From Brevibacillus sp042683565 (lineage in GTDB: Bacteria; Bacillota; Bacilli; Brevibacillales; Brevibacillaceae), in contig NZ_JBHUJW010000031.1 of assembly GCF_042683565.1 (NCBI RefSeq), positions 53,801 through 117,800 of the forward strand: a stretch of 64,000 bases of DNA. Reading direction: 5' to 3'. A program made the translations under genes and the position numbers. This document shows, piece after piece, positions 24,684 through 32,368 of the stretch (position 1 is the stretch's first letter; every line of letters starts with the position of its first letter). The notes under the pieces are model-generated. The model was not told the origin of the DNA and did not search any database. It was given only the letters and a program-made list of their open reading frames with translations.

Positions 24684-24882
24684 CGTGTATCAACACTTCA
24701 TACTTCGAGAACAAGCAGAGGCGCCCAGCTTCTCACCTGGGTCGACGTCACATGTGACTGTTGACAGGTAACTCTTACGCAAAGATCCTTTGATCTGATG
24801 AATTTGCTAGGTGAGATATGTGCGGGCGCATAATGCGTTCGCACATTTTTGTTCCTTCTCGAAATTGACGGGGGTGGCAAGT
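24684..24882 (+). promoter_or_regulatory. L20-type autoregulatory leader of infC-rpmI-rplT
   Basis: A structured 5' leader between the promoter and infC. In B. subtilis the equivalent leader is bound by ribosomal protein L20, which favours early termination. Here an intrinsic terminator is seen at 24818-24850: ATGTGCG pairs with CGCACAT, with GCGCATAATGCG inside, followed by TTTTTGTT. The CCCAGCTTCTCACCTGGG hairpin upstream may belong to the alternative fold. Assignment rests on position and the terminator. Confidence 0.8.
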
Positions 24883-25401
24883 ATTAGCAAGGATCAAATG
24901 TTAATTAACGAAGCGATCCGTGCCCGTGAAGTCCGTTTGATCGGTGCTGACGGGAGTCAATTGGGAGTCGTACCTTTCAGGGAAGCTTTGCGCATCGCCC
25001 AGGAAGCCGAATTGGATCTGGTCAACGTTGCTCCTACAGCCAAGCCGCCGGTATGCCGTATCATGGACTATGGGAAGTTCAAGTACGAGCAGGCGAAAAA
25101 GGAAAAGGAAGCTCGCAAAAACCAGAAGATCATCGAGCTGAAAGAAGTGCGTTTCTCTTCCACCATCGAGGAGCACGATTTCCAAACGAAGCTTCGCAAC
25201 GTCCGGAAGTTCTTGGAGGATCATCACAAGGTGAAGTGTACGATCCGTTTCCGTGGACGTGAAATCACCCACTCCGAAATCGGACTTGCCGTTATGGAAC
25301 GTGTTGCAGCCCAATGTGAAGATATCGCTTCGCCTGAGCGCAAGCCGAAGATCGAAGGCCGCAGCATGATCATGATTTTGGCTCCGAAAGCGGAAAAGTA
25401 A
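24883..25401 (+). CDS. infC: Translation initiation factor IF-3, ATT start
   Basis: A 172-residue IF-3, which keeps 30S subunits free and checks start-codon pairing. The N-domain (about 1-75) has LINEAIRAREVRLIG and the C-domain has KEVRFSSTIEEHDFQTKLRN and HKVKCTIRFRGRE. The first residues fit ISKDQMLINE, so the start is the rare ATT at 24883, with GGGGGTGG (24870-24877) just upstream. An ATT or AUU start is normal for infC in several bacteria and allows IF-3 to limit its own synthesis. Longer frames upstream run through the leader terminator. First gene of an operon with rpmI and rplT. Confidence 0.95.
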   Translation: MSKDQMLINEAIRAREVRLIGADGSQLGVVPFREALRIAQEAELDLVNVAPTAKPPVCRIMDYGKFKYEQAKKEKEARKNQKIIELKEVRFSSTIEEHDFQTKLRNVRKFLEDHHKVKCTIRFRGREITHSEIGLAVMERVAAQCEDIASPERKPKIEGRSMIMILAPKAEK

Positions 25402-25431
25402 GATAGTAGTTTAGACAGGAGGATTTTTCAG

Positions 25432-25629
25432 ATGCCTAAAATGAAAACCAACAGGGCTGCTGCGAAACGTTTCAAAAAGACTGGCAGCGGCCAACTGAAA
25501 CGTGACCGTGCTTTTGGTAGCCACTTGTTCGCAAACAAAACGACCAAAGCAAAACGCCACCTGCGCAAAGCTGCGCTGGTATCCAAAGGCGACCAAAAAC
25601 GTATGGAGCAAATGCTCACATACCTGTAA
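25432..25629 (+). CDS. rpmI: Ribosomal protein L35
   Basis: A 65-residue basic ribosomal protein of the 50S subunit. MPKMKTNRAAAKRFKKTGSG and the RHLRKA segment are classic. An AGGAGG site precedes the ATG. It lies 30 bp after infC and 90 bp before rplT, the standard order. Confidence 0.98.
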   Translation: MPKMKTNRAAAKRFKKTGSGQLKRDRAFGSHLFANKTTKAKRHLRKAALVSKGDQKRMEQMLTYL

Positions 25630-25719
25630 GTTTTCCCGATTACACACCATTACACAGCATGAGCTCCCTAAGCGCCTGGAAGCAGGCCGCCATGCTGGAA
25701 AGACCAGGAGGAGTTTAGT

Positions 25720-26079
25720 ATGCCAAGAGTAAAAGGTGGCATTGTTACACGCCGTCGTCATAAGAAAATCCTGAAACTGGCGAAAGGTTACTTCGGTTCC
25801 AAACATCGCCTGTTTAAATCCGCTAATGCGCAGGTAATGAAATCCCTGCTGTACGCATACCGCGACCGTCGCCAAAAGAAACGCGACTTCCGCAAACTGT
25901 GGATCACTCGTATCAACGCACAAGCTCGCCTGAACGGCCTGTCCTACAGCCGTCTCATGCACGGCCTGAAAGTAGCTGGCATCGAAGTAAACCGCAAAAT
26001 GCTGGCTGACCTGGCTGTAAACGACAAAGCCGCTTTCAACGAGCTGGCTGCTGTCGCAAAAGGCAAACTGAACGCGTAA
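25720..26079 (+). CDS. rplT: Ribosomal protein L20
   Basis: A 119-residue basic protein of the 50S subunit, needed early in large-subunit assembly and, in Bacillus, the repressor of its own operon through the infC leader. MPRVKGGIVTRRRHKKILK opens the long N-terminal helix, and ARLNGLSYSRLMHGLK and DLAVNDKAAFNELA form the globular C-domain that binds RNA. An AGGAGG site lies just upstream. Last gene before a strong terminator. Confidence 0.98.
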   Translation: MPRVKGGIVTRRRHKKILKLAKGYFGSKHRLFKSANAQVMKSLLYAYRDRRQKKRDFRKLWITRINAQARLNGLSYSRLMHGLKVAGIEVNRKMLADLAVNDKAAFNELAAVAKGKLNA

Positions 26080-26090
26080 AAATGGCAAAG

Positions 26091-26129
26091 AAGCCGATCT
26101 TCCCCCCCGGGATAGATCGGCTTTTTTTC
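26091..26129 (+). terminator. Terminator after rplT
   Basis: AGCCGATCT (26092-26100) pairs perfectly with AGATCGGCT (26114-26122), followed by T7. Confidence 0.93.
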
Positions 26130-26261
26130 TGCGGTGATGAGATCCAGGAATCTCCCCCAAAATGGTAAACGACGGCAAGCCCGAAGTTCCGTATGAAAAA
26201 TCTCTGAATGTCTTGAACTGCTTGAAAAATGAACCAGAGTGGTAGAAAATCGCAAAAAAAC

Positions 26262-26291
26262 TGTAACCTTTTTCTTGTACTAGGCACTAAT
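26262..26291 (+). promoter_or_regulatory. Candidate ECF-type promoter of the sigma factor gene (copy 1)
   Basis: TGTAACCTTTT (26262-26272) and TAGGCACTAAT (26281-26291) are separated by 8 bases. The same two 11-mers with the same gap occur before the gene at 28485. The first resembles ECF -35 elements (TGTAAC); the second would cover the -10 region. It lies 45 bp before the TTG start. Confidence 0.72.
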
Positions 26292-26336
26292 TCATAAAGA
26301 ACTATGTTTACCTTTCGTTGACAGGGAGAGAACACT

Positions 26337-26858
26337 TTGCTAGATGATCTGCAGATCGAAAAGCAATTTACCATCATCTATGAAGCCTACTATCGTGATG
26401 TTTATCACTTTTTCTATTGTTTTACAGGTAATCAAAACGATGCCGAGGATTTGACACAGGAAGCTTTTCTCCAGGTGATTTCATCCTTGCCACGTTTTGA
26501 AGGCCGTTCTCATATCAAGACCTGGCTCTTTGCCATTTCCAAAAATATCGCCCGTTCCTGGTATCGTAAGCGCAAGTTCTTTCAGGTATTTCTCGACCCT
26601 TTTCTGTCTGGATTGGAGGGGGTAGATGGGCGCCCTGAGTCGGAGTTGATGGCCAAGGAAAATTCAAACGAGGTTTTAAATGCCTTGAGGAAGCTGAAGG
26701 CTACTCATCGGATGGTGTTTATTCTGCGTTGTGTAAAAGACTGCAGTGTAAGGGAAACAGCAGAAATACTGAAATGCTCGGAAGCAAAAGTGAAGGTAGA
26801 TTACCATAGGGCATGCAAAATGCTGGCAAAAGCACTTTATCCGAAGATGAAAGGGTGA
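26337..26858 (+). CDS. ECF-family RNA polymerase sigma factor
   Basis: A 173-residue extracytoplasmic-function sigma factor. Region 2 (about 12-80) has YEAYYRDVYHFFYCFTG, AEDLTQEAFLQVI and IKTWLFAISKNIARSWYR. Region 4 (about 115-168) has LRKLKATHRMVFILRCVKDC (split as LRKLKATHRM and FILRCVKDC) and the helix-turn-helix SVRETAEILKCSEAKVKVD. The start is TTG 26337 with GGGAGAG 6 bases upstream. The next gene overlaps or abuts its stop, which suggests coupling to a membrane partner. A shared promoter motif upstream suggests autoregulation. The DNA here is visibly AT-richer than the flanks. Confidence 0.93.
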   Translation: MLDDLQIEKQFTIIYEAYYRDVYHFFYCFTGNQNDAEDLTQEAFLQVISSLPRFEGRSHIKTWLFAISKNIARSWYRKRKFFQVFLDPFLSGLEGVDGRPESELMAKENSNEVLNALRKLKATHRMVFILRCVKDCSVRETAEILKCSEAKVKVDYHRACKMLAKALYPKMKG

Positions 26859-26866
26859 GAGTAAAA

Positions 26867-28408
26867 GTGGACTGGTCAACTGAGAAGTGGATAAAAAGGA
26901 CACTGCAGAACGAGGAGGGATATGAGCCTGATCCCGAATTTGCAAGCAGCCTGCGGCAAATGTGCTTGCAATCTTTGAAAACAAAAGAAAAACGTGCTCG
27001 TAGAGTAGCCCATTTATCCAGAGTCGCAGCTGTTATGAGCGTAACATTGGTACTTTTCATGGGTTCAGCCTTTCTGATCTCGCATCAGAATCATCATGCA
27101 AAGACGCCGGTCAAACCATCCAATCCGCTTTTGGCGACCGCAAGACCGGAAACGCCCGTCCCTCAGCATAGACTGTCACCTGAAACGAAAGAGCAGGAGA
27201 TACCGGAAACGAATCTCCAGTCGAAAGCTACATCGGACCACAACAAGAACATTACAGAAACAGCAGCCGGAGCTGACCAGCCAAGGGGGATAAAAGGGGA
27301 AAAAGAGGCAAGACAGTTTTTAACCCAAGTAGTCGGAGAGCGATACAGCAGAGAATATCAGGCATTGCAACGAATCGAAAAGGAGGAGGGGAAAGCCGAA
27401 ATTACGTTTACCCGGGGGAAAGAGACTGCTTCTGATCCCGGAAGTGTAATCTCAGTGAGTCTTGATTCAGCTGATCGAGCGGTTGGCATCGTCGTGACAG
27501 ACAGTTCATCTGCGGACATAGCGCGAATCGTTGAATTTCACGGATTGAAGAGCCCTGCATGGATAGAAGATATGCTCGCATCACGGCTGCAGTTATTTTA
27601 TCGAGTGTCTACAGCAACGCTAATCTATGAGATGCCTGAGTTGGAGGAAATTGATGCGCATTCAGGTAGATTCTTCGGGAAGGCCGATTATCTATCTGCC
27701 CAGTATCAGCATTCTTTTATACAGGAGGTTCAATCGCAGGGCCAATCTTTTTCCGGCAATCATGTTAAGGAGTTGGCGGATTTGCTGACTGAGGATACGG
27801 GCATTGAGGTGGAGAATCTTCCTGTTCACGAGAAAAAAGGGGAGAAGAGCAGCACCATCATATGGCAGAACGAACAAGGAAAACGTCTGACGCTTGAAAC
27901 AAATAGTGAAGGCAATATCATCGGATTTGCCTACCAGGAATCGGATCAGCATCAGGCAGAGCGAAAAATACAGCTATCGGAACTCAATGCCCGAGAGATT
28001 GCCGCCAGATTTCTCTCAAAGCATATGCCGAAGTCGATTTCCCATGTGTATTTTTATCAGGCATCCAGACAAGGAAATGGTTCTGTCATTCAGATGGAGT
28101 GGATGCCGGTAATCGATCAGATACCGATTCGCGATCGTTCCTTTTTGATAACCATTGATTTGTCCGATGGGAAGATCATCGCATTTCGTGGAGATTTCAC
28201 GGATATTCCGGATAAAATCAACACACGGCAAAAGCCAATGGAAAGAGCAGAATGTATCGCCAGCTTTCTGAAGCAATATCCGCTGCAGCTGAGAGGAACA
28301 CCGTCGATCCATCCCCTGCAGGGCGACCCTTCTTTTCACTATCGGTTGATAGGGTTGCCGCCAAATGCGGTAGAATTCAACGCCTATACTGGGAAATGCC
28401 TGGATTAA
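26867..28408 (+). CDS. Membrane protein with YcdB/PepSY-like repeats, probable sigma-factor partner
   Basis: About 513 residues: a short cytoplasmic N-terminus (about 55 residues, basic), one transmembrane helix (about 60-80, VMSVTLVLFMGSAFLI), a Pro/Thr/Gln linker, then a large extracytoplasmic part with repeated units like those of YcdB/YcdC (DUF4901/PepSY-related), e.g. NAREIAARFLSKHMPK and IRDRSFLITIDLSDGKI. This topology, directly after an ECF sigma gene, is that of an anti-sigma factor, but no zinc HxxxCxxC motif is present. The start could be GTG 26855 (overlapping the sigma stop) or GTG 26867, chosen for spacing from GGGTGA. Role inferred from context. Confidence 0.75.
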   Translation: MDWSTEKWIKRTLQNEEGYEPDPEFASSLRQMCLQSLKTKEKRARRVAHLSRVAAVMSVTLVLFMGSAFLISHQNHHAKTPVKPSNPLLATARPETPVPQHRLSPETKEQEIPETNLQSKATSDHNKNITETAAGADQPRGIKGEKEARQFLTQVVGERYSREYQALQRIEKEEGKAEITFTRGKETASDPGSVISVSLDSADRAVGIVVTDSSSADIARIVEFHGLKSPAWIEDMLASRLQLFYRVSTATLIYEMPELEEIDAHSGRFFGKADYLSAQYQHSFIQEVQSQGQSFSGNHVKELADLLTEDTGIEVENLPVHEKKGEKSSTIIWQNEQGKRLTLETNSEGNIIGFAYQESDQHQAERKIQLSELNAREIAARFLSKHMPKSISHVYFYQASRQGNGSVIQMEWMPVIDQIPIRDRSFLITIDLSDGKIIAFRGDFTDIPDKINTRQKPMERAECIASFLKQYPLQLRGTPSIHPLQGDPSFHYRLIGLPPNAVEFNAYTGKCLD

Positions 28409-28415
28409 AAAAATA

Positions 28416-28445
28416 TGTAACCTTTTCAAATGAATAGGCACTAAT
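28416..28445 (+). promoter_or_regulatory. Candidate ECF-type promoter of the secreted YcdB-like gene (copy 2)
   Basis: TGTAACCTTTT (28416-28426), 8 bases, TAGGCACTAAT (28435-28445), identical in both boxes and gap to the motif before the sigma gene. It starts 7 bp after the stop of the membrane protein gene and 40 bp before the next ATG. Confidence 0.72.
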
Positions 28446-28484
28446 ACTGATGAAAAGCAAAATTTTCATGTAGGAGATGGAAAT

Positions 28485-29672
28485 ATGAAAACAACCAGGA
28501 AGCTTATCGTAACAATAATTGCAGCCAGCATGTTGACAACAACACCCGCTTGGGCTGCGGATTCGCAATCAGCAAAAAAAGATCAAGCAACGATTATAAA
28601 TCCGCAAAACATTGAGCTTACACCGAGCGTAATGAGAACGATTGAGGGGCTTCCCCAACGGTTGCCCCAAATGACAAACTATGTCGCTCTAGATGTGTCA
28701 GACGTGGTAAATGACGTGGTGAACATAGGGCTGTATGAGCGGGATGTGAATCGAGCCGTTATTACACCAGATGGGGTGAAACGGGATTTGTTCCCGCTCG
28801 GGTTTGTCCATATCGACAGAAACAGTGGGGAGTTGATGGAAGTACGGATTTCTGGTATTCGACTGAATGACGGGAAGACAATAGTGGATGACAATACGCT
28901 AAAAGAACGCGCGTCGGATTATGTGAGAGTGCTTCAACCTGATGGTGCCGATCAATATCAGCTCGTTTCCGTTTGGAAAACGGACGAGTATGATCTGGGC
29001 AAAAAAGTCGGACAGAGTGTACAGCTTAACTTCCGTTCTCCTGTTCATGGAAATGCGGAAAAAGCGAATTACGTGGAGATAAATCTCACGGGAGACGGGA
29101 GGCTGCTCGGATATAAAAAGATGACAAAACCAATCGCGTACGACTCCTGGTACGTGGCCCCATTGGACAAACGGACGAAGCCAAACGATGTTCTATCTGA
29201 CGAATCCAGGAGAAGCTTGGACAAAGTCAGTCAGATTCTGCCGATGATCAAGTCGTACACCCACGAAAAAATCGAGAGCAGTGATGACGGTACAGCCAAG
29301 CTTGTGTTGTCCAAAGACGGAATCACAAGGTTTCCAAGCGTCTACATAACGTTTAACAAAGACGGAAGCATCCACAATTTAGTGGTGGACGATCTACGGA
29401 TTCAACCGGCAACAGATGAGTTGGCCAAGCAAAAAGCAGCTTCCTTTATCAAAGACTATCTGGGCGATACGGCACAGGTTGAATTCCAATTGAAAGAAAT
29501 TGCTCGCAATGAGAACATTACCAATCTCCCAACGGGCAGCGTGAGTTACGCAACCAAAAGTGTAAGGTTCTTTAACCCCAAAACAGAAAAATGGTTAGCG
29601 ATTGAAGTATCATCAGCAGGGGAGATCTGCGGATTTCTGGGACCAGTAGAAAAAACCTTTTATCCATACTAA
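28485..29672 (+). CDS. Secreted YcdB/YcdC-domain protein
   Basis: A 395-residue exported protein. The signal peptide covers about 1-25 (MKTTRKLIV, hydrophobic core, TPAWA-A). The mature part has repeats related to YcdB/YcdC/PepSY, with RNSGELMEVRISGIRLNDGK and later KAASFIKDYLGDTAQVEFQL (each at the limit of one repeat) and a final GEICGFLGPVEK. It shares its fold type with the outer part of the preceding membrane protein. GGAGATGG lies upstream of the ATG. It has its own copy of the candidate ECF promoter, so it is a likely target of the neighbouring sigma factor. The molecular function is unknown. Confidence 0.78.
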   Translation: MKTTRKLIVTIIAASMLTTTPAWAADSQSAKKDQATIINPQNIELTPSVMRTIEGLPQRLPQMTNYVALDVSDVVNDVVNIGLYERDVNRAVITPDGVKRDLFPLGFVHIDRNSGELMEVRISGIRLNDGKTIVDDNTLKERASDYVRVLQPDGADQYQLVSVWKTDEYDLGKKVGQSVQLNFRSPVHGNAEKANYVEINLTGDGRLLGYKKMTKPIAYDSWYVAPLDKRTKPNDVLSDESRRSLDKVSQILPMIKSYTHEKIESSDDGTAKLVLSKDGITRFPSVYITFNKDGSIHNLVVDDLRIQPATDELAKQKAASFIKDYLGDTAQVEFQLKEIARNENITNLPTGSVSYATKSVRFFNPKTEKWLAIEVSSAGEICGFLGPVEKTFYPY

Positions 29673-29832
29673 AGATAGGAGAACGCCGGGAAGTGATGGA
29701 GTATTGGCCCATAAGGCCCAGCCGTTGCACCCAGCACATTTTCATAGGTGATCGGCGCGATCGTGTACAATTCCGCTGCTCTGCCTGAGCAAAGGCCAGT
29801 CAGCAAAAAGGAACGTCGCGATAGCGAGCCAT

Positions 29833-29872
29833 GCTGCCTGGCATAACGCGCCTGGCAGCTGTTTTCTTTTTG
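29833..29872 (+). terminator. Hairpin with T-rich tail upstream of cysH
   Basis: GCTGCC (29833-29838) pairs with GGCAGC (29854-29859), followed by TGTTTTCTTTTT, 75-110 bp before the cysH start. It may end the YcdB-like transcript or act as an attenuator for cysH-sat. The rest of the 272-bp gap holds no gene and no riboswitch I recognise. Confidence 0.55.
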
Positions 29873-29944
29873 CGGGACGAAGCGCCACTTGCCGTCTGCG
29901 CACATATGATGATGGGTGAATCCACGCAGGAAGGAGTTTGTCTG

Positions 29945-30646
29945 ATGAGTGATCGCCACATGATGGCGGGGGAAGATTTGCAGGTGTGGGCGTACCGGCT
30001 GGAAGCGAAGTCGCCTATGGACGTCCTGGTGACGGCTGTGGAAAATTATGCGGGCGGTCTCGTTCTCGCCTCGAGCTTTGGCGCAGAAGACGTCGTGTTG
30101 ATCGACATGCTGCACAAGCTGGCGCCGACGATCCCTGTTTTTTATTTGGATACGAGCAAGCATTTTGCCGAGACATACGCTACCCGTGACCGGCTGCAGG
30201 AGAGGTACGGCTCGACGTTTATCCAGGTTTTGCCGGAGCTGACGCTGGAGCAGCAGGCTAAGATGCACGGCGACAGGCTGTGGGAACGCGATCCCAACCT
30301 GTGCTGCGAGATTCGCAAGGTGGAGCCGCTGCGTCGGGTGCTCTCGCAGTATCAGGCCTGGATCACGGGCATTCGCCGGGAGCAGGCGCCGACGCGGGCA
30401 CATGCGAAAAAAGTGGAATGGGACGAGAAGTTCAACCTGGTGAAGTTCAACCCGCTGGCCGACTGGACGGACGCGCAGGTGTGGGAGTATATTCACGCGC
30501 ATGACGTCCCGTACAATCCGCTGCACGACCGAAACTACCCGAGCATCGGTTGCAGCGTCTGCACGCGCACAGTCATGCCAGGTGAGCATCCGCGGTCCGG
30601 AAGATGGGCAGGCCAGGAAAAAACCGAGTGCGGTCTGCACAAATGA
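29945..30646 (+). CDS. cysH: Adenylyl-sulfate (APS/PAPS) reductase CysH
   Basis: A 233-residue thioredoxin-dependent reductase that turns activated sulfate into sulfite. The PP-loop-like start is LASSFGAEDVVLIDML. Paired cysteines Cys120-Cys121 and Cys203-x2-Cys206 bind a [4Fe-4S] cluster, which marks the APS-using type, and the C-terminal ECGLH carries the catalytic Cys229. ATG 29945 has AAGGAG 9 bases upstream. sat follows after 17 bp. With no APS kinase gene beside them, the pair suits direct APS reduction. Confidence 0.94.
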   Translation: MSDRHMMAGEDLQVWAYRLEAKSPMDVLVTAVENYAGGLVLASSFGAEDVVLIDMLHKLAPTIPVFYLDTSKHFAETYATRDRLQERYGSTFIQVLPELTLEQQAKMHGDRLWERDPNLCCEIRKVEPLRRVLSQYQAWITGIRREQAPTRAHAKKVEWDEKFNLVKFNPLADWTDAQVWEYIHAHDVPYNPLHDRNYPSIGCSVCTRTVMPGEHPRSGRWAGQEKTECGLHK

Positions 30647-30663
30647 AGGACGTGGGGGAGAAC

Positions 30664-31776
30664 ATGATACCGCAAAGCTTGCCAAAGAAAACGATCACGA
30701 TCGACAAGTGGACGCTGTCCGACATTGATTGTTTGGCGATTGGCGCATTTTCCCCGCTATCCGGATTCATGGTTGAGGAAGACTACCTCTCCGTAGTGGA
30801 GACCATGCGGCTGGCGGACGGGTCGGTCTGGCCCTTGCCGGTCACGCTGGCGGTCGATGACGGGCAGTACGGCGACATCCAGCCGGGTGAGCGCGTGCTG
30901 CTGCGCGGCGAGGACGGGGGCAACTACGCGATTTTGCAGGTCGAAAGCTGTTATTACCCAGATAAGCTGCGGGAAGCGATGCAGGTTTTTCGCACGGCAG
31001 ACCCGGCACATCCCGGAGTGAAAAGGCTGTTTGAAAAAGGCAATCTCTATCTCGGCGGCTCGCTCGACGTCCTGCAGCGGCCAGTCCCGGAGCAGTTCGC
31101 CGAATACTATCTGACCCCCGCCCAGACGAAAGCGCTCTTTGCGCAAAAGAACTGGAAGACGGTCGTCGGCTTTCAGACGCGCAATCCGGTGCACCGGGCG
31201 CATGAGTACATCCAGAAAGCAGCGCTGGAAATCGTCGACGGGCTCTTTTTGAACCCGTTGATGGGAGCGACCAAGGCGGATGACATCCCCGCAGACGTGC
31301 GCATGAAAAGCTACCTGACCTTGCTTTCGCACTACTATCCGTCTGACCGCGTGCTGCTTGCAGCCTTTCCCGCCGCCATGCGCTATGCTGGCCCGCGCGA
31401 GGCGGTTTTCCACGCTCTGGTCCGGAAAAACTACGGCTGCACCCATTTCATCGTCGGGCGCGATCATGCGGGAGTCGGCAACTATTACGGCACCTACGAC
31501 GCGCAGCACATCTTTTCGGAATTTCGGCCGGATGAACTGGGAATTTCGCTGCTCTTTTTCGAGCACAGCTTCTACTGCACGGCATGCGAAGGCATGGCGA
31601 CGGCGAAAACGTGCCCGCATGACAGCAGTCGACATGTGACGCTGTCCGGAACCAAAGTGCGGGAGCTGCTGCGCAGCGGCATCAAACCGCCCGCCCAGTT
31701 CAGCCGGCCGGAAGTGGCTGCGGTGCTGATTGAGGGGCTGCACGAGAAAAGCGGGAGCGGGCTGGAAGGATGTTAG
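30664..31776 (+). CDS. sat: Sulfate adenylyltransferase
   Basis: A 370-residue ATP sulfurylase that makes APS from sulfate and ATP, feeding CysH. The PUA-like N-domain (about 1-140) has IGAFSPLSGFM. The catalytic domain has QTRNPVHRAHEYIQKAALE, with the HxxH nucleotide motif, then LAAFPAAMRYAGPREAVFHA and GRDHAGVG. No APS kinase domain is fused at the C-terminus. The start at 30664 has GTGGGGGAG upstream. It is the second gene of cysH-sat and has its own terminator. Confidence 0.95.
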   Translation: MIPQSLPKKTITIDKWTLSDIDCLAIGAFSPLSGFMVEEDYLSVVETMRLADGSVWPLPVTLAVDDGQYGDIQPGERVLLRGEDGGNYAILQVESCYYPDKLREAMQVFRTADPAHPGVKRLFEKGNLYLGGSLDVLQRPVPEQFAEYYLTPAQTKALFAQKNWKTVVGFQTRNPVHRAHEYIQKAALEIVDGLFLNPLMGATKADDIPADVRMKSYLTLLSHYYPSDRVLLAAFPAAMRYAGPREAVFHALVRKNYGCTHFIVGRDHAGVGNYYGTYDAQHIFSEFRPDELGISLLFFEHSFYCTACEGMATAKTCPHDSSRHVTLSGTKVRELLRSGIKPPAQFSRPEVAAVLIEGLHEKSGSGLEGC

Positions 31777-31783
31777 CCGGGAG

Positions 31784-31812
31784 GAAAAGGAACGGTTCTG
31801 CGTTCCTTTTTC
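31784..31812 (+). terminator. Terminator after cysH-sat
   Basis: AAAAGGAACG (31785-31794) pairs perfectly with CGTTCCTTTT (31801-31810) around a 6-base loop, with T run. Confidence 0.9.
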
Positions 31813-31937
31813 CTTCACGGACAAGGGGACAAGCTGGACAATCTGTGTATGCGCTTACATCCAAAACCGTTGCCGTATCGGCGATTTTGACTGATCATTC
31901 GTTCGGACGAAAGTCTAAAAATTTGCGGTTCTTTTCG

Positions 31938-31966
31938 TTGACACCCCTATGGTGCCTAGCTATAAT
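31938..31966 (+). promoter_or_regulatory. Consensus sigma-A promoter of ilvBNC-leuAB
   Basis: TTGACA (31938-31943), exactly 17 bases, TATAAT (31961-31966): a full-consensus promoter. The 120 bp between the sat terminator and this promoter hold no gene that I can see. Confidence 0.9.
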
Positions 31967-31994
31967 CAGACGTAACACTTTATATTCTGACAAC

Positions 31995-32015
31995 AACAAT
32001 ATTGTAAATATTGTT
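31995..32015. promoter_or_regulatory. Perfect dyad between the ilv promoter and the T-box
   Basis: AACAATATT, 3 bases, AATATTGTT: a perfect 9-bp inverted repeat about 22 bp downstream of the expected transcript start. It abuts a second TATAAT (32015-32020) that lacks a good -35. The symmetry suits a dimeric regulator. Confidence 0.55.
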
Positions 32016-32023
32016 ATAATAGC

Positions 32024-32313
32024 AGGCTATGACGAGGATAGTGCCCGTCCACTCTTTCACAGAGAGCCCGGATTGCTGAGAACCGGGTAAAGAGCACGCG
32101 CATTGCTCACCTCTGAGCCGTTTTGCTGAAACCTGCTGTGCGCAGGCAGTAGGCAGAACCGATTAACACCCGTTAGCGTGTTACAGTCTGCAATTTTGAT
32201 GTGACTGGCTGAGATCGGCTGACCGTGAGGCGCCGATGAAGTTGGGTGGTACCGCGAACCCTTTCGCCCCAAAAGACATGGAAAGAGAACCGTGTCGGGG
32301 CGAAAGGGTTTTT
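32024..32313 (+). promoter_or_regulatory. T-box leader of ilvBNC-leuAB
   Basis: Stem I begins near 32024 and carries an ACAGAGAGCCCGGATTG segment. The T-box sequence GGGTGGTACCGCG ends at 32256. The terminator pairs AACCCTTTCGCCCC (32257-32270) with GGGGCGAAAGGGTT (32297-32310), followed by TTTCTATTT. CTC at 32106-32108 (followed by A, as in the Phe leader here) suggests leucine, as in the B. subtilis ilv-leu operon; a second CTC at 32111-32113 and ATT at 32102-32104 keep this open. Confidence 0.9.
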
Positions 32314-32368
32314 CTATTTTGCTATAGGTATTTTCAATACCTGTTGGAAAGTGGGAGGAGGAGAGAAC

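Noticed and set aside
29673..29944. SAM-I riboswitch before cysH
   Set aside because: Expected from position, but the conserved SAM-I core sequences (the AGAGGTGGAG and GGCAACC parts) are absent.
32015..32020. A second ilv promoter using TATAAT at 32015
   Set aside because: No -35 element lies at 16-18 bp. The full consensus promoter at 31938-31966 is a better explanation.
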